DNA of 64,000 nt, from contig CAMDAC010000008.1 of NCBI GenBank assembly GCA_945888325.1, positions 1 to 64,000 of the forward strand. The letters are read 5' to 3'. Position 1 is the stretch's first letter; the number at the start of each line of letters is the position of its first letter. The notes under the pieces are model-generated. The model did not search any database, was not told the DNA's origin, and saw nothing but the letters and a program-made list of their open reading frames with translations. Positions 17,696-26,025 of this stretch are shown here, piece by piece. A program made the position numbers and the translations under genes. Origin of the DNA: Candidatus Sulfopaludibacter sp. SbA3 (GTDB lineage: Bacteria > Pseudomonadota > Alphaproteobacteria > Caulobacterales > Hyphomonadaceae).

Positions 17696-18159
17696 GCGCC
17701 TTTCCCCAGCCGCTCCAGCGCCGCATGCAGGATCATCGCCGCCGCCATCGCGTCCACCCGGTCGGCGCGCCGCTGCTCGGTGAACGACAGCTCCCGCATG
17801 ATCTCGTCCGCCGCCACCGTCGAGTACCGCTCGTCCTGATACGCCACCGGTATGTCGCGCAGCTTGAGCAGGTTCGACACCAGCGTGCGCACCGATTGCA
17901 CACGCGGCCCCTGCGATCCGTCGGTGTTCAGCGGCAGCCCGACCACCAGCCCCGCGCCCTTTCGGTCATCATATACCTCGAAAAACCGCGCCAGCGCCGG
18001 CGCCAGTTTCAGCTTCGGGATGGTCTCCACCGGGCTCGCCAGGATCCGGCTGGCATCGGTTGCCGCCACGCCCAGCGTCTTCGTGCCCGGGTCAAGGCCG
18101 ATCAGGACACCCTTCGCGGGCAGGTCAAACAGGTCAACAACAGGCATCGCAGGGCACAT
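17692..18159 (-). CDS. ruvX: Holliday junction resolvase-like protein RuvX/YqgF
   Basis: A 155-residue RNase H-fold protein of the YqgF family, implicated in 16S rRNA 5' processing and, by fold, in resolvase activity. The conserved [15 protein letters not shown] motif carries the first catalytic Asp, [15 protein letters not shown] is the central motif, and the [11 protein letters not shown] and [15 protein letters not shown] segments complete the site. Two in-frame ATGs (18159 and 18147) are possible starts. It diverges from gatC, with 58 bases between, an arrangement common in alphaproteobacteria. Confidence 0.94.
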   Translation of the reverse strand: MCPAMPVVDLFDLPAKGVLIGLDPGTKTLGVAATDASRILASPVETIPKLKLAPALARFFEVYDDRKGAGLVVGLPLNTDGSQGPRVQSVRTLVSNLLKLRDIPVAYQDERYSTVAADEIMRELSFTEQRRADRVDAMAAAMILHAALERLGKGA

Positions 18160-18217
18160 ACGACCTTGAAGCGGCTTTGCCTATCGCGTAATCGGGCCAT
18201 TCCAGAGGAGCCCCGCC

Positions 18218-18505
18218 ATGACCGTTACCCGCGACGACGTCCGCAAGGTTGCCCGCCTGTCCCGCATCGCGGTGCCGGAAGAGCGCCTCGACGAACTCGC
18301 CGGCGAACTGAACGGCATTCTCGGCTGGATCGACCAGCTGAACGAAGTGGACGTCGAGGGCGTCGAGCCGCTGACCTCCGTGGTCGAAACCACCCTCCCG
18401 ATGCGCGACGACGTCGTCACCGACGGCAACATCCAGGACCAGGTCCTCGCCAACGCCCCGCGCACCGAACACGGCTTCTTCGTCGTGCCCAAGGCCGTGG
18501 AGTAA
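18218..18505 (+). CDS. gatC: Asp-tRNA(Asn)/Glu-tRNA(Gln) amidotransferase subunit C
   Basis: A 95-residue subunit that wraps around GatA and GatB in the tRNA-dependent amidotransferase. The family hallmarks DDVRKVARLSRI, the ELNGILGWIDQLNEVDVEGVEP segment and the C-terminal HGFFVVPKAVE are all present. GAGGAG precedes the ATG by about 7 bases. In most alphaproteobacteria gatA follows directly; here it is about 5.5 kb away, behind an unrelated block. Confidence 0.96.
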   Translation: MTVTRDDVRKVARLSRIAVPEERLDELAGELNGILGWIDQLNEVDVEGVEPLTSVVETTLPMRDDVVTDGNIQDQVLANAPRTEHGFFVVPKAVE

Positions 18506-18585
18506 CCGGCCTTACATTCTTTCCCGAAGCGGCTTACCTTTCCGGCATGGGCCAATCAGGGTCCGGTTGCTGAAAGCCGCGCGCC

Positions 18586-18714
18586 ATGGCCAAAGGTCAG
18601 ATGAAATCCAAAAAAGAAGTCCGCAAACCGAAAGCGGAAAAAGTGAAAGCCAAACTCGGCGCCCCCGTCGCCAAGCCCGGCGACCTCAAAGGCATGGAAC
18701 ACCTGAAGCGCTAG
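18586..18714 (+). CDS. Small basic protein, conserved hypothetical
   Basis: A 42-residue, lysine-rich reading frame: MAKGQMKSKKEVRKPKAEKV, then a short PVAKPGDLKGMEHLKR tail. Its opening matches, from memory, small MAKGQ-type proteins annotated in many alphaproteobacteria; the function is unknown. It lies 80 bases after gatC on the same strand. No strong ribosome site is visible. The base composition and codon choice (mostly AAG/AAA lysines with GCC/CCC) resemble real genes nearby. Confidence 0.6.
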   Translation: MAKGQMKSKKEVRKPKAEKVKAKLGAPVAKPGDLKGMEHLKR

Positions 18715-18882
18715 GCAGCGGGCTCCCATACCCGGCGACGGTGTTCACATCGCCGGACGCCGCCGTTGCGACCATACTTACCTGAGACGTAATTGCGGGC
18801 TGCCTCGAACAGGGCTTTGCCGAATGGGCGATGCTGGCCATGAGGCGCATCAAGATGCCGATGGCACGAAGGAGGAACAGGC

Positions 18883-19227
18883 GTGATTTTGTTTCGGACG
18901 TTTCTGGTGCTGTTCCTTGTAGCCCTCACGGGGTACACCGCCCTCGTGATCGCAGATCACGGATGGAACCTGCTTGCCGTGTTCCTTAGCGACTTGAGCG
19001 CCGTGAACTGGCCCGGACAATTCAATTTCGATTTCATGGGCTTTCTCGCGCTGTCCGCTCTCTGGACAGCATGGAGGCATCACTTTTCGATTTCCGGTCT
19101 CGCGCTCGGTTTCATCGCGTTCTTCGGCGGCATGGTGTTTCTGACGATCTACCTCCTTGTTGCGAGCTACCAGGTAAAAGGTGACATCAAAGCATTGCTG
19201 CTGGGGCCTCAACGAGCAAACGCCTGA
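18883..19227 (+). CDS. Hypothetical membrane protein
   Basis: A 114-residue protein starting at GTG, with a strong GGAGGAAC site 4-5 bases upstream. It has three hydrophobic segments: about 2-24 (LFRTFLVLFLVALTGYTALVI), about 52-66 (MGFLALSALWTAW) and about 73-98 (ISGLALGFIAFFGGMVFLTIYLLVA). I know no named family; the layout resembles small DUF2834-like membrane proteins, but I cannot confirm that. It belongs to the accessory block between gatC and gatA and has slightly lower GC than its neighbours. Confidence 0.72.
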   Translation: MILFRTFLVLFLVALTGYTALVIADHGWNLLAVFLSDLSAVNWPGQFNFDFMGFLALSALWTAWRHHFSISGLALGFIAFFGGMVFLTIYLLVASYQVKGDIKALLLGPQRANA

Positions 19228-19292
19228 AGTTGTGGTTGCGTCGTAGTTGACTGATATTCGGCCTGCTTCGAAACAGTCATTGAAGGTTCTGC

Positions 19293-19442
19293 ATGCTTCA
19301 ACCCAGCCCGCTTGATCCGAACGTACCGATCTTCCAACAGCTTGCTGCCGAAGTGTCTCCGGTCGTCCTGGTCAACATCTTCGTCGTCGCAGAAACGGAA
19401 ATACCCGCGCTCCAGGAGCAGCGGGACCTTCTCGTCGCCTGA
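19293..19442 (+). pseudogene. Truncated antibiotic-biosynthesis-monooxygenase-like remnant
   Basis: A 49-codon frame whose middle, SPVVLVNIFVVAETEIPALQ, resembles the first beta strand and turn of ABM-domain proteins (usually about 95-110 residues). It stops at a TGA just where the first long helix should continue, and no frame downstream to 19567 restores the rest of the domain. GAAGG lies 7 bases before the ATG. I read it as a degraded gene; a genuine small protein is possible. Confidence 0.42.
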
Positions 19443-19567
19443 ACTTCAATAGGAAAGAATTTCGGCAGCCGGAAGTGACTGCGTTTTTGAACGAGAGGTT
19501 AATCTTGGCCGCAAAATCTTGGGCCGTGTTTCGCGCGGCATGAACTAAGTTTTGTTAAGTACGGGGG

Positions 19568-21457
19568 ATGCGGCTTTCCATTAGCACATCACTGCGACGG
19601 GGCCTCGGGCCCGACTGGTCGCTCAAGGCTGAGCATGCCGCTGCATTCGATATTGCCGCACGGCTGAAGGCCGACTGGGCTGGACGGCTGGTCGTACTTC
19701 TCTGTTTGACGCTGCTGTCCATGTGGATCGTTCACCCGGCGATTTCTCTCGTCTGGTGCTTTCTGATCCTGCAAAACGAGTGGGTGGAGCGACGCTTTGC
19801 TTTCCACCAGCGCCTGGATGCACCATTCGCCGGACAACAGCTTTTTCGCCTGATCCTGCAAAGAACGTCGGGAACCCTTTTCTGGGTCATGGCCGCGCTT
19901 GTCTTGGTCGCCGGGGAGCCCAGCCATCGGCTCCTCGGTCTGACCCTGTTGATCGGCATCATGGTCCACGTCTCGCTTCTCTACAATACGAGCCGTGTAC
20001 AGACGTTGACGACGGGCCTTCCTTGTCTTTCCGGCTTCGTGGCCGCAACCGTGATCACGCTGTTTGATCCGCAACTGTCGCTCGATCACAAGGTCATCAC
20101 GGTCTTCGCGATCGTTGCGATCCTCGGATACATGGTGACAGCGACCGTGCAGAACCTGAAGATCCGCGACCGCCTGAAAAACCTCGTAAGCGAGAAAACC
20201 CGGCTTGCCGCGGAAGATCCCCTGACGGGCCTTCAGAACCGGCGCTCTTTCGTCGAGCTTGTGGCGGCCCAGAAAAACACCGGCCGGCCGCTGACCCTCG
20301 TCTTCATTGACCTCGACCGCTTCAAGCCACTCAACGATCAATATGGTCATGCGGTCGGTGATCAGGTTCTGATGGAGATCGGCCGGCGCCTCAACGAACA
20401 ACCGGACATGCTCGGGGCCGCGCGCCTCGGCGGGGACGAATTTGCAGCGCTTTTTGCAGCGCCCGCAGAAGCGCACCCGGCAGAGCTCCAGATCCTGGCG
20501 CTCCACAACAGCCTGACGGCGCCGATCCAATCTGTCTTTGGGGATGTCTCGGTCGGCGCATCAATGGGCTGGGTCAGGGCCGGAGGCGAGAGCACATCTG
20601 TATCGGAGATGCTGCACTCAGCCGATGTCGCGATGCGGCGCGCGAAGGTCGAGCATCTTGGGGTGGCTGAGTTTGATCCGGTGATCGATCAGGCTGCCCT
20701 TGCGTCTTCCGCGATCGAGATCGCGTTTCGCCATGCGCTTGCACAGGGCCGGATCCGCACTGCGCTGCAACCGATCGTCTCGGTCAAAAGCGGCCAGATT
20801 GTCACAATGGAACTTTTGGCGCGCTGGCCTGACAGCGGTTTCCCGCGTGATCCCGCACCGCAGGATTTCATCCCCATTGCCGAGCGCCTCGGCCTGCTCA
20901 ACGACATGCTTTGGTCAACCCTGCATCAGGCGCTGCCAGCGCTTGCCGGGACCAGTTGGTCGCTCGCAATAAATGTCTCGCCATCGCAGCTCACATCCCG
21001 GAATTTCCTGCGCAAGCTCGGCGGCATAATCGCCCAGCATGGCATTGCGCCGCAACGGATCGAGCTTGAGATCACGGAAGAGGTTGCTTTCAGGAACGTG
21101 ATGGAGAACTGCGCGGTTCTCGAACAGGCGCGGGCGCTCGGCTTCCGCGTGGTACTGGATGATTTCGGTGCGGGCTATTCGTCGCTCGCGATGCTTGACC
21201 GGCTACCGCTCAACAAGATCAAGCTGGACCGGGCTTTCGTGGGTGAACTGAGGGATCGCGCCGCCACCCAGAAAATCCTGAAAGCCACTATGTCGCTTGC
21301 CCATGAACGCGGCATTTCCTGCACTGTCGAAGGCATCGAATCGGCTGAAACCGCAGCCCTCGTTGCATCTTTCGGGTGTGACCAGATTCAGGGTTATTGG
21401 ATCGGCATGCCAGAGCTGGTGGAGCCGCGCCAACACCTCCTTGATCTCGCAAGCTGA
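19568..21457 (+). CDS. GGDEF-EAL domain cyclic-di-GMP protein with membrane sensor region
   Basis: A 629-residue inner-membrane protein. Residues about 38-195 hold five or six hydrophobic helices of no recognised sensor family. A GGDEF domain follows (about 212-372) with the exact GGDEF motif at 288-292 and the FIDLDRFKPLNDQYGH segment, then an EAL domain (about 385-625). The EAL signature reads ELL (415-417), and the metal and catalytic positions INVSPSQL, ELEITEE, VLDDFGAGYSS, IKLDRAFV, TVEGIE and QGYW are present. Both synthesis and degradation of c-di-GMP are possible. No inhibitory RxxD is seen directly before GGDEF. It lies alone in the accessory block. Confidence 0.92.
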   Translation: MRLSISTSLRRGLGPDWSLKAEHAAAFDIAARLKADWAGRLVVLLCLTLLSMWIVHPAISLVWCFLILQNEWVERRFAFHQRLDAPFAGQQLFRLILQRTSGTLFWVMAALVLVAGEPSHRLLGLTLLIGIMVHVSLLYNTSRVQTLTTGLPCLSGFVAATVITLFDPQLSLDHKVITVFAIVAILGYMVTATVQNLKIRDRLKNLVSEKTRLAAEDPLTGLQNRRSFVELVAAQKNTGRPLTLVFIDLDRFKPLNDQYGHAVGDQVLMEIGRRLNEQPDMLGAARLGGDEFAALFAAPAEAHPAELQILALHNSLTAPIQSVFGDVSVGASMGWVRAGGESTSVSEMLHSADVAMRRAKVEHLGVAEFDPVIDQAALASSAIEIAFRHALAQGRIRTALQPIVSVKSGQIVTMELLARWPDSGFPRDPAPQDFIPIAERLGLLNDMLWSTLHQALPALAGTSWSLAINVSPSQLTSRNFLRKLGGIIAQHGIAPQRIELEITEEVAFRNVMENCAVLEQARALGFRVVLDDFGAGYSSLAMLDRLPLNKIKLDRAFVGELRDRAATQKILKATMSLAHERGISCTVEGIESAETAALVASFGCDQIQGYWIGMPELVEPRQHLLDLAS

Positions 21458-21858
21458 GCGCGGCGCGTATTCCGCCGCGCGGTCGCGCTTCTTTGAGCCA
21501 GGGCAGGCGCCGGACTTACGCCTACATCCGCGCCCGCCCCACCCCAGCAAAATCAACCCGCTGTAAAATACTTGCGCCCATCGGCGCGACACCCTCCGCA
21601 CCGGGTGTATCCTGCGCGGCTGACCTGGAACCCTCCGCCTCCGGAGTATGCCAGCCCCCAGCGAGAGAGAGCGATAAAAAATGAGAATCTTTGAGAAAGA
21701 AACGCGGCTGAACGCGAAACAAACAGCAAGAAATGTAGACGCCGCGAGACGGCATGAGAGGGGTTCAGCGCGGCCCGTACAGCCGAACCCCCTGCAATCA
21801 CGCCAGATTCCGGTCTTCGCCCGCGGCAAAACCGGAAATCGGCCCCCAAAACAGCAAA
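21458..21858. other. 401-base intergenic stretch with small hairpins, no convincing gene
   Basis: The gap lies between the GGDEF-EAL stop and the stop of the convergent reductase. Frames on both strands are open but short and low in complexity. Visible structure includes CACCC/GGGTG, CTCCG/CGGAG, and GGGGTTC/GAACCCC (21760-21766 with 21785-21791). A longer stem formed by 21806-21814 with 21831-21840 lies just past the reductase stop and could act as its terminator, though it lacks a T-run. An A-rich patch lies near 21676-21735. A small RNA cannot be excluded. Confidence 0.4.
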
Positions 21859-22998
21859 TTACTTCGCTGGATTGATCAGGTACTTCGTGCCCGTTGCCTT
21901 GGCGTTGTAGGCTTGCAGCGTCTTCAGATCGAGCGCCTCGGCCAGCGAGATTTCCGCCGTGTAGTGGCTCGCAAACGTCGTCGTCAGTTCATCGACCACA
22001 CGCTGGCGCATCTTGGCGCGAACTTCCGGGCCGACCTTCTGCAGGAACGGTGTCAGCAGGTAGCCGCCCAGGTTCCACGCAAAGCCGACTCCCGGCGGCA
22101 CTTGGGTCTGCGACATGTCGAGCCGGCCGTAGATGTAGACCTGCGTTTCCTGGCCCGAGCCATACCGGCTGAACTCCTTCATGTTGCGGCTCGCCGCCGC
22201 TTCCATCGCCACCAGCAATTGCCCGGCCAGCGGACCACCGCCGATCGCGTCAAAGCCCAGCGTCGTCTTGGTCTCGGCCAGCGCCGTGATCAGCTCTTCC
22301 ATGAAATTCGGCGACGAGGAATCGACGATGTATTTCGCGCCGATGGCTTTCAGGATCGCCGCCTGTTCCGGCTTGCGCACGATATTGACCAGCGGAACAT
22401 TGTCCTTCTGGCAGATCTTCACCAGCATCTGTCCGAGGTTCGACGCGGCGGCCGTATGCACGATCCCCGTGCGTCCCTGCATCTTCATCGTCTCGACGAA
22501 AGAGATAGCCGTCAGAGGGTTCACGAAGCAGGACGCACCATCCTTCGCCGAAGTACCCTCCGGCAGCGGCAACACCTGCGCCAGATTCAGCATCCGGTAC
22601 TGCGCATACATCTCGCCGCCGAGGCCTGCGACCATCTTGCCGAGCAGCGCCTGCGCCGCCGGCGAGGAGCCCGCCTTCACGACGACACCGGCGCCTTCAT
22701 TGCCAACGGGCATCGACTGGTCCATCCGCGCGGCCATCGCCCGCATCGCCGGGGCAGGGACCTTCGCGGTGATCACGGGGCGATCCTTGGTGCCCGACTG
22801 GACGGCCGTGCTCATATCGGCCCCGCCGACCAGCAGGCCGAGGTCCGACGGGTTGATCGGCGTCGCCTCGACGCGGATGATCACATCATCCGGGCCAGGC
22901 TCCGGCACGGCGACATCCGCCAGTGAAATCTCGAGTTCGCCCGAAGCCTTCAGGTGGCTACGCAGCTGGAGCGCGGTCTTGGGAACCGTGTTGGTCAT
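21859..22998 (-). CDS. Zinc-independent medium-chain dehydrogenase/reductase
   Basis: A 379-residue MDR protein of the quinone-oxidoreductase / enoyl-reductase branch. It opens with a GroES-like domain containing ATPINPSDLGLL and GNEGAGVVV, then a nucleotide-binding domain with HTAAASNLGQMLVKI. The catalytic-zinc cysteine and the structural four-cysteine loop of alcohol dehydrogenases are absent. The substrate is not readable. A strong GGGAGGACAAG ribosome site precedes the ATG. It lies 30 bases downstream of the SET-domain gene on the same strand and may share its transcript. Confidence 0.88.
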   Translation of the reverse strand: MTNTVPKTALQLRSHLKASGELEISLADVAVPEPGPDDVIIRVEATPINPSDLGLLVGGADMSTAVQSGTKDRPVITAKVPAPAMRAMAARMDQSMPVGNEGAGVVVKAGSSPAAQALLGKMVAGLGGEMYAQYRMLNLAQVLPLPEGTSAKDGASCFVNPLTAISFVETMKMQGRTGIVHTAAASNLGQMLVKICQKDNVPLVNIVRKPEQAAILKAIGAKYIVDSSSPNFMEELITALAETKTTLGFDAIGGGPLAGQLLVAMEAAASRNMKEFSRYGSGQETQVYIYGRLDMSQTQVPPGVGFAWNLGGYLLTPFLQKVGPEVRAKMRQRVVDELTTTFASHYTAEISLAEALDLKTLQAYNAKATGTKYLINPAK

Positions 22999-23028
22999 TG
23001 TCTTGTCCTCCCGGAACAGGTTACGGCG

Positions 23029-23412
23029 CTAAAGCGCTTCTTCGGCAAAGTCCTGATAGTCGATCAGAATTTCGGCGTCCGATGCGATATCGGTCAGCGC
23101 CGTCAGGGTGACGGTTTGCGCGTCCGCGTCAACCTCAAACCCGGCATTCGCCGCCGGGCTGTGGTTGCACATCGAGATTTCCCCAAAGGCAACGGCGCAG
23201 CGCACTGCGCCATCGGCGCGCTCATCAACGTAGAACACATAATGATACAGCCGCGTGGATTTCAGCGTTTCAGTATCGGCATGCGACAGGATCAGCAGCG
23301 GGTAGACGCCGATCTCGGCACCTTCCGGAATCGGGCTCGCCGCAAACAGTCCGCGTCCATGCAGGGGCGAGGTGCGAACCTCGGCGCGGCCCCCTTCGTT
23401 TCGTGCCAGCAT
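23029..23412 (-). CDS. Small SET-domain protein (putative protein-lysine methyltransferase)
   Basis: A 127-residue protein that is essentially a minimal SET domain. It has HGRGLFAASPIPEGAEIG (18-35, the SAM-binding start), ISMCNHSPAANAGFEVD (79-95, the NHS pseudoknot) and AEILIDYQDF (113-122, the GEEL-DY end of the fold). No pre-SET or clear cysteine-rich post-SET region is present. Bacterial SET proteins are rare and mostly of unknown substrate. It sits between a DUF6491 lipoprotein gene and the MDR gene, all on the minus strand. Confidence 0.85.
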   Translation of the reverse strand: MLARNEGGRAEVRTSPLHGRGLFAASPIPEGAEIGVYPLLILSHADTETLKSTRLYHYVFYVDERADGAVRCAVAFGEISMCNHSPAANAGFEVDADAQTVTLTALTDIASDAEILIDYQDFAEEAL

Positions 23413-23454
23413 GGCCGCCTGTGTAGCAACGCGCCGGAGCGCGCGCCAGCCGGG

Positions 23455-23883
23455 TCAGGCCGGATTTTCTTCCGCCTTTTCCGCCGGTTTCTCAGCCTTC
23501 GGGTCCCACTCACGGATCTCGCGTATCAGGCAGCGGTTGGAGCCGAACGAGTCGCCCAGCGTGCTCGCCACGATGATCGAATCGCCGGGCGTCAGGCAGC
23601 CGCCATGGGGGTCCACCACGATGGATTCGGCATATTCGAGGTCCGTGCAGCCCGCCGTCACCTCGACCATGTACTGGTCGCGCCCCTCCTGCAGCACCAC
23701 CGTTTCCCGCTCGTTGAGGCTGAAGCCGTCGATGTTGGATGCAAAGCAGATGCTCCGCTTCTCCGGGCCGAGGCGCGGGTCATCGGCATACTTTTCCAGT
23801 CCGCGCAGCCGGGGTTCGGCCGGGGCGGTGGAGCAGGCGCCGAGCGCAGTGGCAGCCAGAACGGCCAGGATGATGCGTTTCAT
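23455..23883 (-). CDS. DUF6491 family lipoprotein
   Basis: A 142-residue secreted lipoprotein from the ATG at 23883 (MKRIILAVLAATALGACSTA), with the lipobox LGAC and lipid-accepting Cys17. The mature part matches, from memory, the DUF6491 pattern: ICFASNIDGF, a V..GRDQYMVEVTAGC core, the long-range CLTPGDSIIV and the closing RCLIREIREW, with four conserved cysteines likely paired. The C-terminus is acidic and lysine/glutamate-rich. The function is unknown. A longer frame to 23958 lacks a signal peptide and was not used. Confidence 0.8.
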   Translation of the reverse strand: MKRIILAVLAATALGACSTAPAEPRLRGLEKYADDPRLGPEKRSICFASNIDGFSLNERETVVLQEGRDQYMVEVTAGCTDLEYAESIVVDPHGGCLTPGDSIIVASTLGDSFGSNRCLIREIREWDPKAEKPAEKAEENPA

Positions 23884-24019
23884 GCGGAAATCCTCCGAAG
23901 CGCTTGAAAACCGTGCGACCAGTCTGCGCCCCGTTCCCGGCTGCCGCAATGGGCTCACGAAGACTTGAACTTTTTCCGTCTGGGCCCTAGCAGGCGGGGT
24001 TCAACATGAGGCATGCCCG

Positions 24020-25492
24020 ATGACCGATCTCACCGCCCTGACCCTCGCCGAAGCGCTGGACGGGCTGAAATCGAAGCAGTTTTCCTCGGTCGAGCTGACC
24101 GAAGCCTTCAACGCGGCCATCGCCAAGGCCCGCGTCCTGAACGCCTTCGTCGTCGAGACGCCCGAGAAGGCGCTGGAGATGGCCAAAGCCTCCGATGCCC
24201 GCCGCGCCAAGGGCAAGGCCGGCAAGCTCGACGGCGCCCCACTCGGCATCAAGGATCTCTACTGCACCAAGGGCGTCCGCACGACCGCCTGCTCGGGCAT
24301 CCTCGGCGAGTTCACGCCGACCTACGAATCCACCGTCACCCAGAACCTCTGGGACGAAGGCGCCGTCATGCTCGGCAAGCTCAACATGGACGAGTTCGCG
24401 ATGGGCTCCTCCAACGAGACCTCGCACTTCGGCAACGTAATCAACCCCTGGCGCCGCAAGGGCGACAACCAGGGCCTGACCCCCGGCGGCTCGTCTGGCG
24501 GCTCCGCTTCGTCCGTCGCGGCGAACCTCTGCCTCGCCGCCACCGCCTCCGATACCGGCGGCTCGATCCGCCAGCCCGCCGCCTTCACCGGCACGGTCGG
24601 CATCAAGCCGACCTATGGCCGCGCCAGCCGCTACGGCATGGTCGCCTTCGCTTCGTCGCTCGATCAGGCCGGCCCGATCGCCAAGACGGTTGAAGACAGC
24701 GCCATCCTGCTCGAAGTCATGTGCAGCCATGACCCGAAGGACTCCACCTCGCTGAACATCAAGACGCCGAACTGGCGACAAGATGTCGGCAAGGGCGTCA
24801 AGGGCATGAAGATCGGCATCCCGAAGGAATACCGCATCGACGGTCTTTCCGACGAGATCGACGCCCTCTGGCAGCAGGGCATCAAGTGGCTGAAGGAAGC
24901 CGGCGCGACCATCGTCGACATCTCCCTTCCGCACACGAAGTATGCGCTCCCCGCCTATTACATCGTCGCCCCGGCGGAGGCCTCGTCCAACCTCGCCCGC
25001 TATGACGGCATGCGCTACGGCGCGCGCGTCGAAGGCGGCAACCTCACGCAGACCTATGAAGGCACCCGCGCCTCCGGCTTCGGCAAGGAAGTCCAGCGCC
25101 GCCTGATGATCGGCACCTATGTGCTCTCGTCCGGCTATTACGACGCCTATTACCTGCGCGCCCAGAAGGTCCGTACCAAGATCTTCCAGGATTTCGTCGA
25201 TGCCTTCGAAAGCTGCGACGCGATCCTCACGCCGGCCTGTCCAAGCCCTGCCTTCGCCTTCGGCGAGAAGTCCGGCGACCCCGTCGAGATGTACCTCAAT
25301 GACGTGTTCACTGTGACCGCCAACCTCGCGGGCCTGCCCGGCATCGCGGTGCCCGCCGGCCTCTCGGCCAGCGGCCTGCCACTCGGCCTGCAGGTGATCG
25401 GCAAGGCGCTCGATGAGGCCGCCTGCTTCCGTGTCGGCGGCGCGCTGGAAGATGCAGCAGGCTTTGTGGCCAAGCCGGACCGCTGGTGGTAA
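24020..25492 (+). CDS. gatA: Asp-tRNA(Asn)/Glu-tRNA(Gln) amidotransferase subunit A
   Basis: A 490-residue amidase-signature enzyme that hydrolyses glutamine to supply ammonia for tRNA-dependent Asn/Gln formation. The Ser-cisSer-Lys triad is visible: Lys78 in LGIKDLYC, Ser158 in [14 protein letters not shown] and Ser182 in [10 protein letters not shown]. It is followed by a small membrane-protein gene and then gatB, so gatA-x-gatB probably form one transcript, apart from gatC about 5.5 kb upstream. Confidence 0.97.
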   Translation: MTDLTALTLAEALDGLKSKQFSSVELTEAFNAAIAKARVLNAFVVETPEKALEMAKASDARRAKGKAGKLDGAPLGIKDLYCTKGVRTTACSGILGEFTPTYESTVTQNLWDEGAVMLGKLNMDEFAMGSSNETSHFGNVINPWRRKGDNQGLTPGGSSGGSASSVAANLCLAATASDTGGSIRQPAAFTGTVGIKPTYGRASRYGMVAFASSLDQAGPIAKTVEDSAILLEVMCSHDPKDSTSLNIKTPNWRQDVGKGVKGMKIGIPKEYRIDGLSDEIDALWQQGIKWLKEAGATIVDISLPHTKYALPAYYIVAPAEASSNLARYDGMRYGARVEGGNLTQTYEGTRASGFGKEVQRRLMIGTYVLSSGYYDAYYLRAQKVRTKIFQDFVDAFESCDAILTPACPSPAFAFGEKSGDPVEMYLNDVFTVTANLAGLPGIAVPAGLSASGLPLGLQVIGKALDEAACFRVGGALEDAAGFVAKPDRWW

Positions 25493-25501
25493 ACTGCCCG
25501 C

Positions 25502-25969
25502 ATGTCGCGTTTCCTTGCAATCTTCGCGATCACCCTCATCCTGAGCACGCTCATGATGAGTGGCATCCTTGCCCGTTATGGCTATAGCCTCGTTGATCCC
25601 GAAATGCGGATCATGCTGGGCGTCTGCCTGTTCGTGGCGGGCTATGTCGCCTGGCGCATCTCCAATGTGCTGAAGGCGCGCGGGCGCAAGCTGTCGGAAA
25701 TGCCGGCCCCCGGCGGGGCAGGGCAGGGCAAGCTGGCCGCGCTGTTCGAGCCCCGCAGCAAGGCGCTCGCCGCCCGCCAGGCTGACCTGGAGGCCCGCCG
25801 CCGCCGTCTGATCGCCGAAGGCAAACTGGACGCCGAGGAAGCGCCCCCGCCCGCGCCGGAACCCGAAGCGGCGCCGCCCCCGCCGTCCACCTCGACCAAC
25901 GTCAAGGACCGCATGGCGCTGCGCCGCGAGCGCGTCCGCAAGGCCCGCGAAGACGGCAAGCTGGACTGA
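25502..25969 (+). CDS. Hypothetical membrane protein with charged proline-rich tail
   Basis: A 155-residue protein that begins 9 bases after the gatA stop. Two hydrophobic helices (about 3-23 and 35-54) are followed by a basic segment with an Arg-rich coiled stretch (KALAARQADLEARRRRLIAEG), an acidic proline-rich linker (APPPAPEPEAAPPPP) and a basic end (RMALRRERVRKAREDGKLD). I do not recognise a domain. Its position between gatA and gatB suggests co-transcription only. It is unlikely to be part of the amidotransferase. Confidence 0.75.
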   Translation: MSRFLAIFAITLILSTLMMSGILARYGYSLVDPEMRIMLGVCLFVAGYVAWRISNVLKARGRKLSEMPAPGGAGQGKLAALFEPRSKALAARQADLEARRRRLIAEGKLDAEEAPPPAPEPEAAPPPPSTSTNVKDRMALRRERVRKAREDGKLD

Positions 25970-26025
25970 CCGGTCCGCCGTCCCCTAGAACCGCCCCAAC
26001 CCACCCATAAACTCCCGAGACACCG

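Noticed and set aside
21590-21690. Possible tRNA or SRP RNA in the long gap
   Set aside because: A GGTTCCA-like stretch exists but lacks the flanking stem and acceptor pairs, and the conserved SRP tetraloop region is missing.
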